Source: Nitrososphaerota archaeon
Lineage (GTDB): Archaea > Thermoproteota > Nitrososphaeria > Conexivisphaerales > UBA164
Assembly (NCBI GenBank): GCA_023381255.1
Contig: JAMCTX010000002.1
Coordinates: 54,742-118,741 of the forward strand
Length of the DNA: 64,000 bases
Direction: 5' to 3'
In this document: piece by piece, positions 31,628 through 40,520 of the stretch
How the letters are laid out: each line of letters begins with the position of its first letter
Numbering within the stretch: the first letter of the stretch is position 1
Translations under genes and position numbers: made by a program
The notes under the pieces: model-generated
The model's input: the letters and a program-made list of their open reading frames with translations, nothing else
Database searches by the model: none
What the model was told of the DNA's origin: nothing

Positions 31628-33121
31628 ATGTTCAAAAGGAACGCATCGGGGCTTGTGAAGGCGCTGAAAATGAGGGACGTGTTTATTTACAATTCCCTCA
31701 CCATCTCGCTGTTTTCGATGATGTGGTTCCTGCTTTTTATCTTCCAGCCGGTTGCCTTCACAGGCGGGAGCATTGTGCTTGGAACGGCGCTCCTGGCAAT
31801 AGTTGCGGTGCCTTTCTTTATAACATATTCTTACCTGAGCAGGGCTTACCCTCTGGCAGGCGGCGACTACATATTCCAGAGCAGGACCATGCACCCGGTT
31901 GTGGGCTTTGTATTTACGTTTACTGGATGGGTTTTATGGCAGCTTTTCTTCATAGCCTGGTTCGGGTATTATATTGTTGACGCGCTGCTGCTGCCCTACC
32001 TGTATTTTATGTCAAAACTTACCGGGTCATGGGTGTTTTTAAGCATGTACGGGGTCATGAACTCCAGGTACTTCGTGTTTTTTGCGACGGCGATTCTGCT
32101 TGCAATCGCGTTCCTGATATCCATGAGGGGGTTGAGATTCTACGTTAAAGTCCAGTACCTGATATTCATCCTGATGGTGGCAGGCGGCGTTTCAGCGCTT
32201 GCCATTCTATTTGGGCACGATTCCTATCACGTCATCAGCGCAGCAGCTTCCCTGGGTTCCCTGGGCAGCATCAACTGGCTGAACACCATCGGCACGTGGT
32301 CCCTGAGCTGGGGCGCTGTCGGCTATGGCATGTGGTCTGTCTTGAATAACGAGGAAATATCTGGGTCGGAAAGCCGCAAAAAGTATTCAGCTGCAATGGT
32401 AGGAGCCGTGCTGCTCAACGTGTTTTACGTCGTGGCTGTATGGGTTGGGTTAAAGGCTGCTGTGGGGTATGCCCAGCTAAGCCAGCTGTCCCAGCTGTGG
32501 TACAGCGGCAGGCTGACCGGCATGCTTGCAACGGTGGGCGCGCCATATTATACAGTGCTGATGGCATTTTTGAACCCGAATCCCATACTCTACACAGTGC
32601 TGATAGTTGGCGCCGCTGTGTCGATGTTCCAGGTCATGATTGCAATCATGATAGGTTCCAGCAGAATTGTCCTTGCGCAATCGCTGGACGGCATTTTGCC
32701 GATAAAGCTAGCCACAGTGCAGGACAGGAGCCACAGCCCGATCTATTCACTGGCGTTTGACCTCTTCATTTCAATGATATGGCTTGTGCTGATAGTTTTC
32801 ATGCCATCCATAGGCCCGTTCTTTGTATCAGTGGTCTTCGCCACGCAGGTTACCTGGATGTTTTCCATGATTTCAGGGATGATAAAGGCTAAAAGGGAAA
32901 GGAACCCCGGCATACTGATAGCTTCAGCCATTGGTTTTCTGCTAAATGCCGTAATAGCCGCTTTCTACATAATTTACCCCCAGCTGGGGTTCATGTCCAT
33001 CACCTCAATGCTCGTGGTATCGGGTTTGTTTGCCGTTGCGTTCATATATTTTGCGGCCAGAAACCTGTACCTGAAGAGGAAAACAGGGTTCACGATCAAA
33101 GACAGAGTAAAGGAATTATGA
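31628..33121 (+). CDS. APC-family amino acid permease
   Basis: A 497-residue transporter with about 12 hydrophobic segments in the LeuT-fold arrangement of amino acid-polyamine-organocation carriers. TM1 contains the broken helix region FTGGSIVLGTALL, and the loop YLSRAYPLAGGDYIFQSR is the typical APC motif. It should import an amino acid at the expense of protons or sodium; the substrate is unknown, though its regulator-like neighbour suggests threonine, serine or homoserine-type compounds (inference). The leaderless start is at 31628. Confidence 0.85.
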   Translation: MFKRNASGLVKALKMRDVFIYNSLTISLFSMMWFLLFIFQPVAFTGGSIVLGTALLAIVAVPFFITYSYLSRAYPLAGGDYIFQSRTMHPVVGFVFTFTGWVLWQLFFIAWFGYYIVDALLLPYLYFMSKLTGSWVFLSMYGVMNSRYFVFFATAILLAIAFLISMRGLRFYVKVQYLIFILMVAGGVSALAILFGHDSYHVISAAASLGSLGSINWLNTIGTWSLSWGAVGYGMWSVLNNEEISGSESRKKYSAAMVGAVLLNVFYVVAVWVGLKAAVGYAQLSQLSQLWYSGRLTGMLATVGAPYYTVLMAFLNPNPILYTVLIVGAAVSMFQVMIAIMIGSSRIVLAQSLDGILPIKLATVQDRSHSPIYSLAFDLFISMIWLVLIVFMPSIGPFFVSVVFATQVTWMFSMISGMIKAKRERNPGILIASAIGFLLNAVIAAFYIIYPQLGFMSITSMLVVSGLFAVAFIYFAARNLYLKRKTGFTIKDRVKEL

Positions 33122-33153
33122 TGGCAAAACCATTGTTAGGCGGTGAAATTTAA

Positions 33154-34278
33154 ATGGTGATATTGACCCCGGGCCCCACTGAAATACCGAACGAGGTTCT
33201 GGCGTCGATGCTAAAAAGCGTCAACCCGGATCTGGACCAGGGGTTCTTCAACCTCTACAATGAACTTGCGGGAAGCATAAAGAAGATGATCAATCATGAC
33301 GGCAGCATTTATGTGATGAGCGGTGAGGGGATGCTTGGGCTTGAAGCGGCAATTGCCAATACGGTGAAAAGGGACGACAAAGTCCTGTCAATATCAAACG
33401 GCGTTTTCGGCGAATCGTTCGCTGATCTTGCGAGGGGTTATGGAGCCCAGGTTACGACGGTGAACGGGCCTTACGATGAGCCTGTCGATGCAAGCAAAAT
33501 GCCGGACCTGAGGAATTACAGGGCAGTTACGTTTGTTTATGTTGAGACGCCTGCAGGGCTGATAAATCCCATAGGGGATGTGGCAAAAGTTGTAAAGCAA
33601 AGCGACGCGCTTTTCATCGTGGACGCCGTTTCTGCGGTAGGGGGGGTGCCTGTCGACTGCAAAAGCCTTGGGGTCGATATATGCCTGATGGCAAGCCAGA
33701 AGGCCTTCAGTTCAACGCCGGGGCTGGCCATCGTGGCAGTGAGCGACAGGGCGAAGGCAGAAATGAAAAGGGTCAACTACGGGGGGTATTACATGAACAT
33801 AAACAAGTGGGACGAAAACCTGGGAAAGGGCATGTTTCCATATACGCCGTCAGCCAATGACATACTGGCCCTGAAAACCGCAATTGACATGATATACGCT
33901 GAAGGGCTTGAAAGCGTCTACAGGAGGCATGAAGAAAGCAGGAATGCAACAATCAGCGCACTGAAATCGATGGGCATTGTGCCGTTTGTAAAAGACATAA
34001 AATATGCAGCACCGACAGTTACCGCATTTTACTCGCCCCTTGACCCAATGTTGCTTCTTGATTTTACCTGGAAAAAGCTGGGCGTAATGCTTGCGGGGTC
34101 TTGGGGGCCGCTTGCCGGCAAGGTGATGCGAATAGGCCACATGGGGTATACGGCAAGAAAGGACTTTGTAATACAGGCAATAGCGGCCCTGGCCGCTGCA
34201 ATGAACAACTACGGGTCCAGGGTTGACATCGAATCGGCTGTCAGGGCTGCGAACAGGGAGTTTTCATCTCCTGCCTGA
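33154..34278 (+). CDS. Class V aminotransferase (alanine-glyoxylate/serine-pyruvate type), copy 1
   Basis: A 374-residue PLP enzyme. It begins MVILTPGPTEIPNEVL, has the cofactor-region VMSGEGMLGLEAAIAN, IVDAVSAVGGVPVD (PLP-ring aspartate) and the lysine motif MASQKAFSSTPGLA. Members transfer the amino group from alanine or serine to glyoxylate or similar acids. It follows the permease by 32 bp, so it may belong to that transcript, fitting an amino-acid uptake unit. The 3' end overlaps the convergent CbiA gene by 15 bp. A paralogue sits at 44.6 kb. Confidence 0.88.
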   Translation: MVILTPGPTEIPNEVLASMLKSVNPDLDQGFFNLYNELAGSIKKMINHDGSIYVMSGEGMLGLEAAIANTVKRDDKVLSISNGVFGESFADLARGYGAQVTTVNGPYDEPVDASKMPDLRNYRAVTFVYVETPAGLINPIGDVAKVVKQSDALFIVDAVSAVGGVPVDCKSLGVDICLMASQKAFSSTPGLAIVAVSDRAKAEMKRVNYGGYYMNINKWDENLGKGMFPYTPSANDILALKTAIDMIYAEGLESVYRRHEESRNATISALKSMGIVPFVKDIKYAAPTVTAFYSPLDPMLLLDFTWKKLGVMLAGSWGPLAGKVMRIGHMGYTARKDFVIQAIAALAAAMNNYGSRVDIESAVRAANREFSSPA

Positions 34279-35628
34279 ACTGGCGCATGATTCCAGGAAC
34301 CTTCTAGCCGCGCTGGCGCTGGACCCCAGATGAAAGTGGGAGTAGGTGCCAATTGAACTGTATGACAGCAGGCCATCGTTCTGCCCGTCAACCCCGACGC
34401 CCCTGAGAACCTTCATCGCAACCCCCTGGTCTTTCGAGATTTCAACCAGGTTTGAGTAATGGTATTCATGGCCCCTTAATTTCTGCCCTGTTGAAGATAT
34501 CGGGTTATCCATTCTTGCCTCAAGCTCGGTGTACCCGATCGTTAGCCTGTCGGTCAATTTCACCCTTGCACCGAAGACTCCTGCCCACCTGCGGAACTTT
34601 TCCTTGTCATAAATCCCCTCCGTAAGGTACATAAGGCCGCCGCATTCGGCCAGGATTGGCGTGCCGTTTGAAGAGGCGTTTTTCAGGAACCTGATGGTGC
34701 GGCCTGACTTTTCCAGCTCCCGGGCAAACAGCTCAGGAAACCCACCACCCATGATTATTCCTTCCGTGCCGTCCGAGGGGGGTATGTCATTGACCGGGCT
34801 GAAAAATTCAATCTTTGCGCCCATTGCCCTCAGCGAGGCAAGCGAATCCCAGTAATAGAAGTTAAATGCATCGTCAAATGCAACAGATATCCTTGCCGTG
34901 ACGCTTTTCCCGGGGTGATGGCTGCCGTTGACCTTTACCGGCGTTTTGTCCATCAGGCCCAGAACGGCATTAATATCGAGGTTCTCTGAAACCTTTTTTC
35001 CGATACTCGCATGATCAATGTGCCTTTCGGCTGTTGGAACAAGCCCGAGCTTTCTTTCCTCAAGCATCAAGGAGCTGTCTTCGTATATGTGTCCAACATA
35101 AACAATGTTACTGTAGCCTTTGATTGCCCTCCTGACATATTCCGCGTGCCCTTCGCCTGCCACCCGGTTAAGCACGATCCCAATTTTTCCCCCTGAAAAC
35201 CCGGCTATTCCCAGGGCTGTCGCGAGGGCCGTCTGCGCCGTCTTCGAAGCATCGATCACGACAATAGTGCCTGAATGAATCATGCCTGAAATCCTGTACG
35301 TGCTTCCAAAGAACCTGTCCCTCCCGGTGTAAGCGCCATCCAGGTAGCCCATAACTCCCTCAATTACGCACATGTCGGAATTTTTGCATCCGTCAGAAAA
35401 CGCATTGAGAAGCCCCGACCTTCCCATAACCCAGAGGTCAAGGTTTATCGCGTGAAGCCCGGACACGGCTTCAAGATACGACGGGTCTATGAAGTCAGGG
35501 CCTATCTTGAACGGCTGCACCCTGTAGCCCATTTTCCTGAGGCCGTAAATTATGCCCATTGTGGCAAGCGTTTTTCCGCTGCTTGACCCTGGAGCGGTTA
35601 CCACTACCCTTGGGGTGCTGATAAGCAT
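34264..35628 (-). CDS. cbiA: Cobyrinate a,c-diamide synthase (CbiA/CobB family)
   Basis: A 454-residue two-domain enzyme. The N-terminal ATP-binding domain starts VVVTAPGSSSGKTLATMGI and has KIGPDFIDPSYL and CVIEGVMGYLDGA. The C-terminal glutamine amidotransferase domain has the catalytic cysteine in ILAECGGLMYL and the histidine in RGHEYHYS. It amidates the a and c side chains of cobyrinic acid using glutamine. No other cobalamin gene is in the window, so it may act in salvage, with a distant pathway, or on a related tetrapyrrole such as in the CfbB branch. Confidence 0.88.
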   Translation of the reverse strand: MLISTPRVVVTAPGSSSGKTLATMGIIYGLRKMGYRVQPFKIGPDFIDPSYLEAVSGLHAINLDLWVMGRSGLLNAFSDGCKNSDMCVIEGVMGYLDGAYTGRDRFFGSTYRISGMIHSGTIVVIDASKTAQTALATALGIAGFSGGKIGIVLNRVAGEGHAEYVRRAIKGYSNIVYVGHIYEDSSLMLEERKLGLVPTAERHIDHASIGKKVSENLDINAVLGLMDKTPVKVNGSHHPGKSVTARISVAFDDAFNFYYWDSLASLRAMGAKIEFFSPVNDIPPSDGTEGIIMGGGFPELFARELEKSGRTIRFLKNASSNGTPILAECGGLMYLTEGIYDKEKFRRWAGVFGARVKLTDRLTIGYTELEARMDNPISSTGQKLRGHEYHYSNLVEISKDQGVAMKVLRGVGVDGQNDGLLSYSSIGTYSHFHLGSSASAARRFLESCASSGRR

Positions 35629-35805
35629 GCACTAGCAATGGCGCACCGGATATTAAACGGTTAATGTTTTTCCGTAAACTCGCAAGCTGATTAATTTTAG
35701 GAAATTTATGCCCTTTTTTGTCCTGCATTTCACGCAAAGTTTTTCCCAAAAGCTGAGTTTTAGGAAAAGATAATGATTTATCTGGCCTTCCACATACCCT
35801 AGTGC

Positions 35806-36333
35806 ATGCAAATAGCAGTTGCTGCGCACAGCGGAAATCCGGGCACTTTGGCTGCCGGCGAAAGCGTGGAATTTATAAAAAGCCTCAGATGCAAAAACCC
35901 GGTCCTGATCCTGGGGGGCTACTGGGGGCTGATGAAGATTGTGGTGGACGAAGCTGTCAAGAGCGGCATGACGGTCATCCTGATGCTCCCTGTTGAAAAC
36001 GAAAACGTAAGCCTGCCTCCTGGGGTTTTGAAGGTGAAAACAGGGCTCGAGTACCGCGCCAGGTCCGTTCCGCTTGTGAGGTCGGCTGATGCGCTGGTAG
36101 CCCTGGGGGGAGGCGCGGGCACGATCATAGAAGTGGCCATGGCATATTCCATGGGAAAACCGGTTTACGTTTTGCACAATTCCGGAATGAGTTCCGACAA
36201 CCTCAGGGTTGCATTCCCGGAATACATGGACGACAGAAAAAACTCGAAGATATTCTACTGCAAAAGCGGAAGGGAGCTCGCCGAGGCGGTATGCAATTCC
36301 GCCGGCAGGCAGGATGTCACGGATTTTGGTTAG
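35806..36333 (+). CDS. LOG-like Rossmann protein, TIGR00725 type
   Basis: A 175-residue single Rossmann domain: MQIAVAAHSGNPGT, LILGGYWGLMKIVVDEA, RSADALVALGGGAGTIIEVAMAY. The GGGAGTIIE motif corresponds to PGGxGTxxE of LOG proteins (phosphoribohydrolases acting on cytokinin-like nucleotides); TIGR00725 members carry this variant form and their substrate is not settled. The 177 bp upstream contain no gene I can support. The 3' end overlaps the convergent ROK kinase gene by 17 bp. Confidence 0.75.
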   Translation: MQIAVAAHSGNPGTLAAGESVEFIKSLRCKNPVLILGGYWGLMKIVVDEAVKSGMTVILMLPVENENVSLPPGVLKVKTGLEYRARSVPLVRSADALVALGGGAGTIIEVAMAYSMGKPVYVLHNSGMSSDNLRVAFPEYMDDRKNSKIFYCKSGRELAEAVCNSAGRQDVTDFG

Positions 36334-37225
36334 GAACGCGTCCCAGAGTTCCACCGTTGCCTGCAAGTATGCCTGCTCCTATCAGCGGCGCATCATGCCC
36401 AAGGGGCGTGGGGATTATTGCGGGCATCCTGTTCACTATATAGTGCTTGACCTGGCCCATGATCTCGCCCAGAAGCAGGTCTGAATTGTTAAGGAACACC
36501 GAGCCGCCAAGCGTAACTATATCGGGGTCATATGCGTTTATGGCCGACCCTATTCCTGCAGCGCTGATCTTCGCGCACTGAGTTACAAAGTCCCTGGCAG
36601 CGGTGTTACCATCCCTTGCCATTTTAAATATCTGCGCGGGGTCAGCAACATCCAGCCCGCTGTATTTTTTAAAAAACTTTGGCAGATTGGCCCCTCCGCA
36701 GTAAGCTTCCCAGTGCGATTTGCCTCCGCATCCGCAGCGTATATCATCATCATAGTTGACCACCAGGTGCCCTATTTCGTGGGCGTTCCCGTCCTTGCCA
36801 AGCAGCACGCGGCCGTCAACCACCGCACCTGCACCAATTCCAGTGCTCATTGTTATGTACAGCAGGTTATTTACATCCTTCCCTGCGCCAAAAACAAGCT
36901 CGGCCAGGACCGAAGCAACGCAATCGTTCTGGAGGTATGTCTTTGCGCCAAGGTTATCCTCCAGCTCCTTCACTATGTTAATTTCCCTGTTGATCCAGTT
37001 TATCGGCCTGATGGTACCCCTTTTCAGGTCAAGGGGGCCGGCCGAAGCGAGACCGACGCTTTCAAAACTCAGGGAGGAAGTGTAATTCTTCAAAAACCCT
37101 ATGATGCTCCGTTCGTCGGCGCCAACCATGCTGGCCGTTTCCCTCCCAGTTATCCTCCTCCCGTCCCACAGGCCGACCCTCAGGTTGGTAGCCCCAAGGT
37201 CAATCGCCAGGTATTTGCTGCGCAT
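36317..37225 (-). CDS. ROK-family sugar kinase
   Basis: A 302-residue kinase from the ATG at 37225; an ATG at 37276 overlapping the upstream stop (ATGA) is an alternative that adds 17 residues. The phosphate-1 motif is AIDLGATNLRVGLWDG; the sugar-binding HEIGH is present (GNAHEIGHLVV); the ROK zinc motif CGCGGKSHWEAY keeps two of the usual three cysteines. The likely substrate is glucose or another hexose, phosphorylated with ATP. Last gene of a minus-strand run with the PRPP-synthetase-like protein. Confidence 0.85.
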   Translation of the reverse strand: MRSKYLAIDLGATNLRVGLWDGRRITGRETASMVGADERSIIGFLKNYTSSLSFESVGLASAGPLDLKRGTIRPINWINREINIVKELEDNLGAKTYLQNDCVASVLAELVFGAGKDVNNLLYITMSTGIGAGAVVDGRVLLGKDGNAHEIGHLVVNYDDDIRCGCGGKSHWEAYCGGANLPKFFKKYSGLDVADPAQIFKMARDGNTAARDFVTQCAKISAAGIGSAINAYDPDIVTLGGSVFLNNSDLLLGEIMGQVKHYIVNRMPAIIPTPLGHDAPLIGAGILAGNGGTLGRVPNQNP

Positions 37226-37272
37226 TTTCCTGTATTGCACCTGCAGAAATAAAACGGTTTTGCCCCGCGGTT

Positions 37273-38001
37273 TCATGCAACGGCCTTGATGAATTCCGCA
37301 ATCGAGGGGGCTATGTCTATGGCCTCCACGCCGTTCCAGGGTATTGCGTTTGTTGAAATTACGTTGGCTATCGGGAACAGGGGGGATGGGTCGTTCGCAA
37401 AGTAGGTCGAGAACACATACACGTTATACAGTTTTTCAAAATACGTCATTAAAACCGGCTTCAGTGATGGCGGGTCCTCGATGAAATTGTCGATTATAAG
37501 AATGTCCTTTTCGCTTTTTCCTATTGAATTTTCGATTACCTTGCCCTGCACCAGCAATTCGTTGTTGAACGTTATGACTTTGGCTCTGATGCCCATCTGC
37601 TTGAATTTGCTTATGAGTATGGGGAACGCGGACAAATTTATAGCTGGCTTTCCGGTAACGCCGAGCTTTGATATGGGGGTGAGGTCAAAGAAGATTACCC
37701 TGCCCACCTCATTTATTTTGTACATTTCCTTCTCAAAATCCTGGATGTCATTATCCTTCTGGTGAAGGCTGGGCAGCAGAAGCAGGGCCTCAACATAACC
37801 CACGGACGACAGCGAATCTATGACGCCTTTCAGTTTTCCGGTTTCAGCGGCTGCCTTGCCCATGTAGCTCCAGAGCACTATGAACCGTTCTCCCGAGGAG
37901 AATGACGCAGAGGAAGGGTACGCGCCGGAGCCTGTCAGATTTGAAAGCAGCGAGGCTACATGCTTTAGCCTTGGGTCGTATATTATCGAAAAATTTTTCA
38001 T
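37273..38001 (-). CDS. Degenerate ribose-phosphate pyrophosphokinase-like protein
   Basis: A 242-residue protein whose layout follows PRPP synthetase, but with the working residues changed. Where the enzyme has PYxxYxRQDR this protein has LLPSLHQKDND (about 76-85). VxVDLH reads VIFFDLTP (102-109), losing the metal histidine. The PRPP loop DDIIDTGGT reads DNFIEDPPS (171-179). The TDTIP motif reads STNAIP (216-221). I infer a phosphoribosyltransferase-fold protein without synthetase activity, perhaps like the regulatory PRPP-synthetase-associated proteins. It is three bases after a small membrane protein gene and overlaps the ROK gene start. Confidence 0.6.
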   Translation of the reverse strand: MKNFSIIYDPRLKHVASLLSNLTGSGAYPSSASFSSGERFIVLWSYMGKAAAETGKLKGVIDSLSSVGYVEALLLLPSLHQKDNDIQDFEKEMYKINEVGRVIFFDLTPISKLGVTGKPAINLSAFPILISKFKQMGIRAKVITFNNELLVQGKVIENSIGKSEKDILIIDNFIEDPPSLKPVLMTYFEKLYNVYVFSTYFANDPSPLFPIANVISTNAIPWNGVEAIDIAPSIAEFIKAVA

Positions 38002-38004
38002 TTT

Positions 38005-38271
38005 TCAGTTTTCCTTCTTTTCTTGGCTTGGTTCTTCCTGTGGAGCGTCTTCAACTGGTTTCGGTGCAGGGGTGGTAAGCAGGGTGTACCCGATCCATGC
38101 AAGCACCCCAAGTATTGCTGCCACTGCAATAAACGCGGTTACCTGAAGCAGTATCAGCGGGTAGGCGACGTCAAGGTAGGCGTAAACGAAGATCACGATT
38201 ATGCTAACAACCATTATCAGCGCTCCCAGTGCCTTATCATTGCTCATATGTTTTTGTATTGAATTGTGCAT
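38005..38271 (-). CDS. Small two-span membrane protein
   Basis: An 88-residue protein with two hydrophobic helices (about residues 14-34 and 38-65) and a charged, Pro/Glu-rich C-terminal tail (KPVEDAPQEEPSQEKKEN). No known family. It lies between a phosphoesterase gene and the PRPP-synthetase-like gene, 3 bp from the latter and 18 bp from the former, so it is part of the same unit. An in-frame ATG at 38247 (MSNDKALG) would shorten it by eight residues. Confidence 0.6.
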   Translation of the reverse strand: MHNSIQKHMSNDKALGALIMVVSIIVIFVYAYLDVAYPLILLQVTAFIAVAAILGVLAWIGYTLLTTPAPKPVEDAPQEEPSQEKKEN

Positions 38272-38289
38272 TTAAAAACATTTTTGTTT

Positions 38290-39024
38290 TCAATCAAATT
38301 CAGCCTCAACGGCGCCAAGCTTGCTCACCCTGCCTATGTCATACCCGTTAAGCGTAATGGCCTCCAGGTCAGCAACCTTCACCTTAAAGAACGGAATTTG
38401 CATGTCAAAATTTTTAATCGAAAACCCTGGCAGGAGGTCGTTGAACGGGGGCATCAGTATCAGCGTTTTTTCGCCTGACCTGCCAACGAGCCAGACAGGA
38501 TACTTCCCGCCCGCGTACTTGATGAAAAAATGAAAGTGGGCCATGACGATTATGTCTGATTCGCCAGCAGCCTTTGAAGGCCTTGCGTGGCCGTGAAGCA
38601 GGGTTATTTTTTTCCCCTGCTCCTCCAGGATCAATCCAGTGGAAGGCGCAAATTTTATTTCATTTCCGAGGATTTTCTCCATAAGCGCGTCATGATTGCC
38701 CGGAATCAGGGTCACTGTAAACCTTTCCTTCATGAAGGAGATGAGCCTGAACAGCTCCTGCGATTCCTCAATGGAAGGCGTGATTATGGAGTTCTTCAGG
38801 TCGCCGACTATCAAAAGCTCTTCCGCCTGGCTGAGCTCGGCTATCGAGGAAATCCGCTCCTTGTATCTCGGGAGCATGTCAGGTATGTGTATCCCGTTGT
38901 CCCTTGCGGCAAGTTCATAGCCAACATGCAGGTCAGCTATGGCGACCCGCGAGCGCCCTATCTTCAGGGCCGGATACCCGTCTATGAATTTTATGGATTC
39001 GGGAAGGGATGAAACCGCGCTCAC
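38290..39024 (-). CDS. Calcineurin-like phosphoesterase, COG1407 (ICC-like)
   Basis: A 244-residue metallophosphoesterase. Metal-binding motifs: AIADLHVGYE, VGDLKNS, PGNHDALME, LLHGHARPS and AHFHFF. The ADLHxGYE start is typical of the COG1407 archaeal subfamily of unknown substrate. The C-terminal 40 residues are extra. Its ATG overlaps the stop of the unknown gene upstream by 4 bp. Confidence 0.82.
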   Translation of the reverse strand: MSAVSSLPESIKFIDGYPALKIGRSRVAIADLHVGYELAARDNGIHIPDMLPRYKERISSIAELSQAEELLIVGDLKNSIITPSIEESQELFRLISFMKERFTVTLIPGNHDALMEKILGNEIKFAPSTGLILEEQGKKITLLHGHARPSKAAGESDIIVMAHFHFFIKYAGGKYPVWLVGRSGEKTLILMPPFNDLLPGFSIKNFDMQIPFFKVKVADLEAITLNGYDIGRVSKLGAVEAEFD

Positions 39025-39707
39025 TTTCTGTTCTCTAATACCAGGGGGGCAACTTCCGAAAACGCATAAGCTACAAGGTCTTCAAGCGTTCCCTTCGAGA
39101 ACATCGTTATTACGCAGTTCCTGGTCAGGCCTATTATCTGGCTTATGTTCTTTGCCTTTACCACTATGTACCAGAGAAGGCCGTGATCCTGGTATTCCTT
39201 GAACAGGTCCGTCTGCGAAAGCATGTCCCCGTATAATGCAAGCACGTTCACGTTGGGAATATCCACCTGGTCAAAGTAAGCCACCCTTGTCTCGTCAAGG
39301 CTCTGCTGATAGTAGTTCAGGAACACGGGGGGCTCGATCCTGGCCTCGACCACGAACCCGGGCCTTATAAAAAGCGCCTTGCTTATTTCGTTGGCCATGT
39401 AATTTGCAACGGGCTTCTTTGCAAGTATGAACAGGAACACGGTTCCGTTTACCATTTTAAAAAATACCGGTATGGATACGGTGGACACGCTTGGCTTTTT
39501 GCCGTCCTTGGTTCCGAGGTAGATAATTTTATCCCAGTATATTGTTCCCGCAAGGTCGCTTTCAGTTACGGAAACGACCGAAAACTCCGTGGTTAGGTTG
39601 ATTTTGCTTTCAAAGTCCTCCTGCGTAATCTTAAAAGAGGCCAGCTTTTCCGCCAGGCTCTGAAACCCTTCCTGCGTGTTTACCTTGAAAAGCTTTCCAG
39701 CCAGCAT
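39021..39707 (-). CDS. Conserved-looking protein of unknown function
   Basis: A 228-residue protein without a transmembrane segment or motif I recognise. It is mixed alpha/beta with a run of strands in the middle (VSIPVFFKMVNGTVFLFILAK) and a C-terminal helix. It sits between the PAC2-family gene (10 bp upstream) and the phosphoesterase gene (4-bp overlap), so it is made together with them. Codon choice is like its neighbours. A real gene by spacing and coupling, but no function is suggested. Confidence 0.6.
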   Translation of the reverse strand: MLAGKLFKVNTQEGFQSLAEKLASFKITQEDFESKINLTTEFSVVSVTESDLAGTIYWDKIIYLGTKDGKKPSVSTVSIPVFFKMVNGTVFLFILAKKPVANYMANEISKALFIRPGFVVEARIEPPVFLNYYQQSLDETRVAYFDQVDIPNVNVLALYGDMLSQTDLFKEYQDHGLLWYIVVKAKNISQIIGLTRNCVITMFSKGTLEDLVAYAFSEVAPLVLENRK

Positions 39708-39717
39708 TGGATTTCAC

Positions 39718-40449
39718 CTAGGTGTAGATGTTTGTGTTGGGCTTGTATTCTCCCTGAGAAGTTTCCTTAAGAAGCTCGGCCTCGATGGTCTCCGCGCCCT
39801 TGATGAGCGGTGCAACGTCCACGTTGAACTTGTAGTATTCGGAGGTTACCTGCACGGCAGTTGCTGCAGCCCTCGGGTCGATCCTGTCAGACGAAGCGTA
39901 AACCAGAACAGCCGCGGCAGGGAAGTTCAATATCTCAAAATAGTTCAGCAGTATGGCCACGGGACCCACTATTATGTGGTCGTCCTCCAGCGGCTTGGCA
40001 TCCTTGAGGGCACCCCTTTTTTTGAAGCTTGACGTGGCTGCTATCCTGTAGAGCGTGTCGTCGTTTTTCAGGGATGAATCAAGCCCCCCTATGAGAAATG
40101 CCTCCTTAACGCCCTTTTTTATTATGCTTTCAGCAAATTCCCTGTAAAATTCAACCTCCTGCTCCTTCTGCAGCGGGACGTCCACCTTGAACAGCGACAA
40201 ACTTTCATTCCTGTATATCTCATAAGGCGTGCTTATTTTGCCGTTGTTTAGGGTGGAAACCGGAGCGCCATAGCTGTAATCCACAATGCAGCACCTCTCC
40301 AGGTTGAGCTTCTGGATCAGGTACTTGACCGTCCAGTAGCCAGTGGCGCCTATTCCGTGAAACCCGCTTATCAAGCTTGACCCCTTTAATGACACGTTTT
40401 TCGGGTAAAAAGTTATAGACTTCAACCTAATGGAGTTAAATTTATGCAA
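39718..40449 (-). CDS. PAC2-family protein (proteasome assembly chaperone-like)
   Basis: A 243-residue protein. The N-terminal GSSLISGFHGIGATGYWTVKYLIQKL and the downstream EAFLIGGLDS are characteristic of the PAC2 superfamily, which in archaea includes the PbaA/PbaB proteasome assembly chaperones. Whether this one acts on proteasomes is not shown. The ATG-proximal segment (ITFYPKNVSLKGS) forms the first strands of the fold. It heads the run PAC2-unknown-phosphoesterase-small membrane protein-PRPPS-like-ROK. Confidence 0.78.
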   Translation of the reverse strand: MHKFNSIRLKSITFYPKNVSLKGSSLISGFHGIGATGYWTVKYLIQKLNLERCCIVDYSYGAPVSTLNNGKISTPYEIYRNESLSLFKVDVPLQKEQEVEFYREFAESIIKKGVKEAFLIGGLDSSLKNDDTLYRIAATSSFKKRGALKDAKPLEDDHIIVGPVAILLNYFEILNFPAAAVLVYASSDRIDPRAAATAVQVTSEYYKFNVDVAPLIKGAETIEAELLKETSQGEYKPNTNIYT

Positions 40450-40520
40450 TTAAAAAACGTATTGGTCATTATTCGGGTTTTGCAAAAAGCGCGGGCGTGA
40501 AAGCGGCCATGGCCTGCCTG

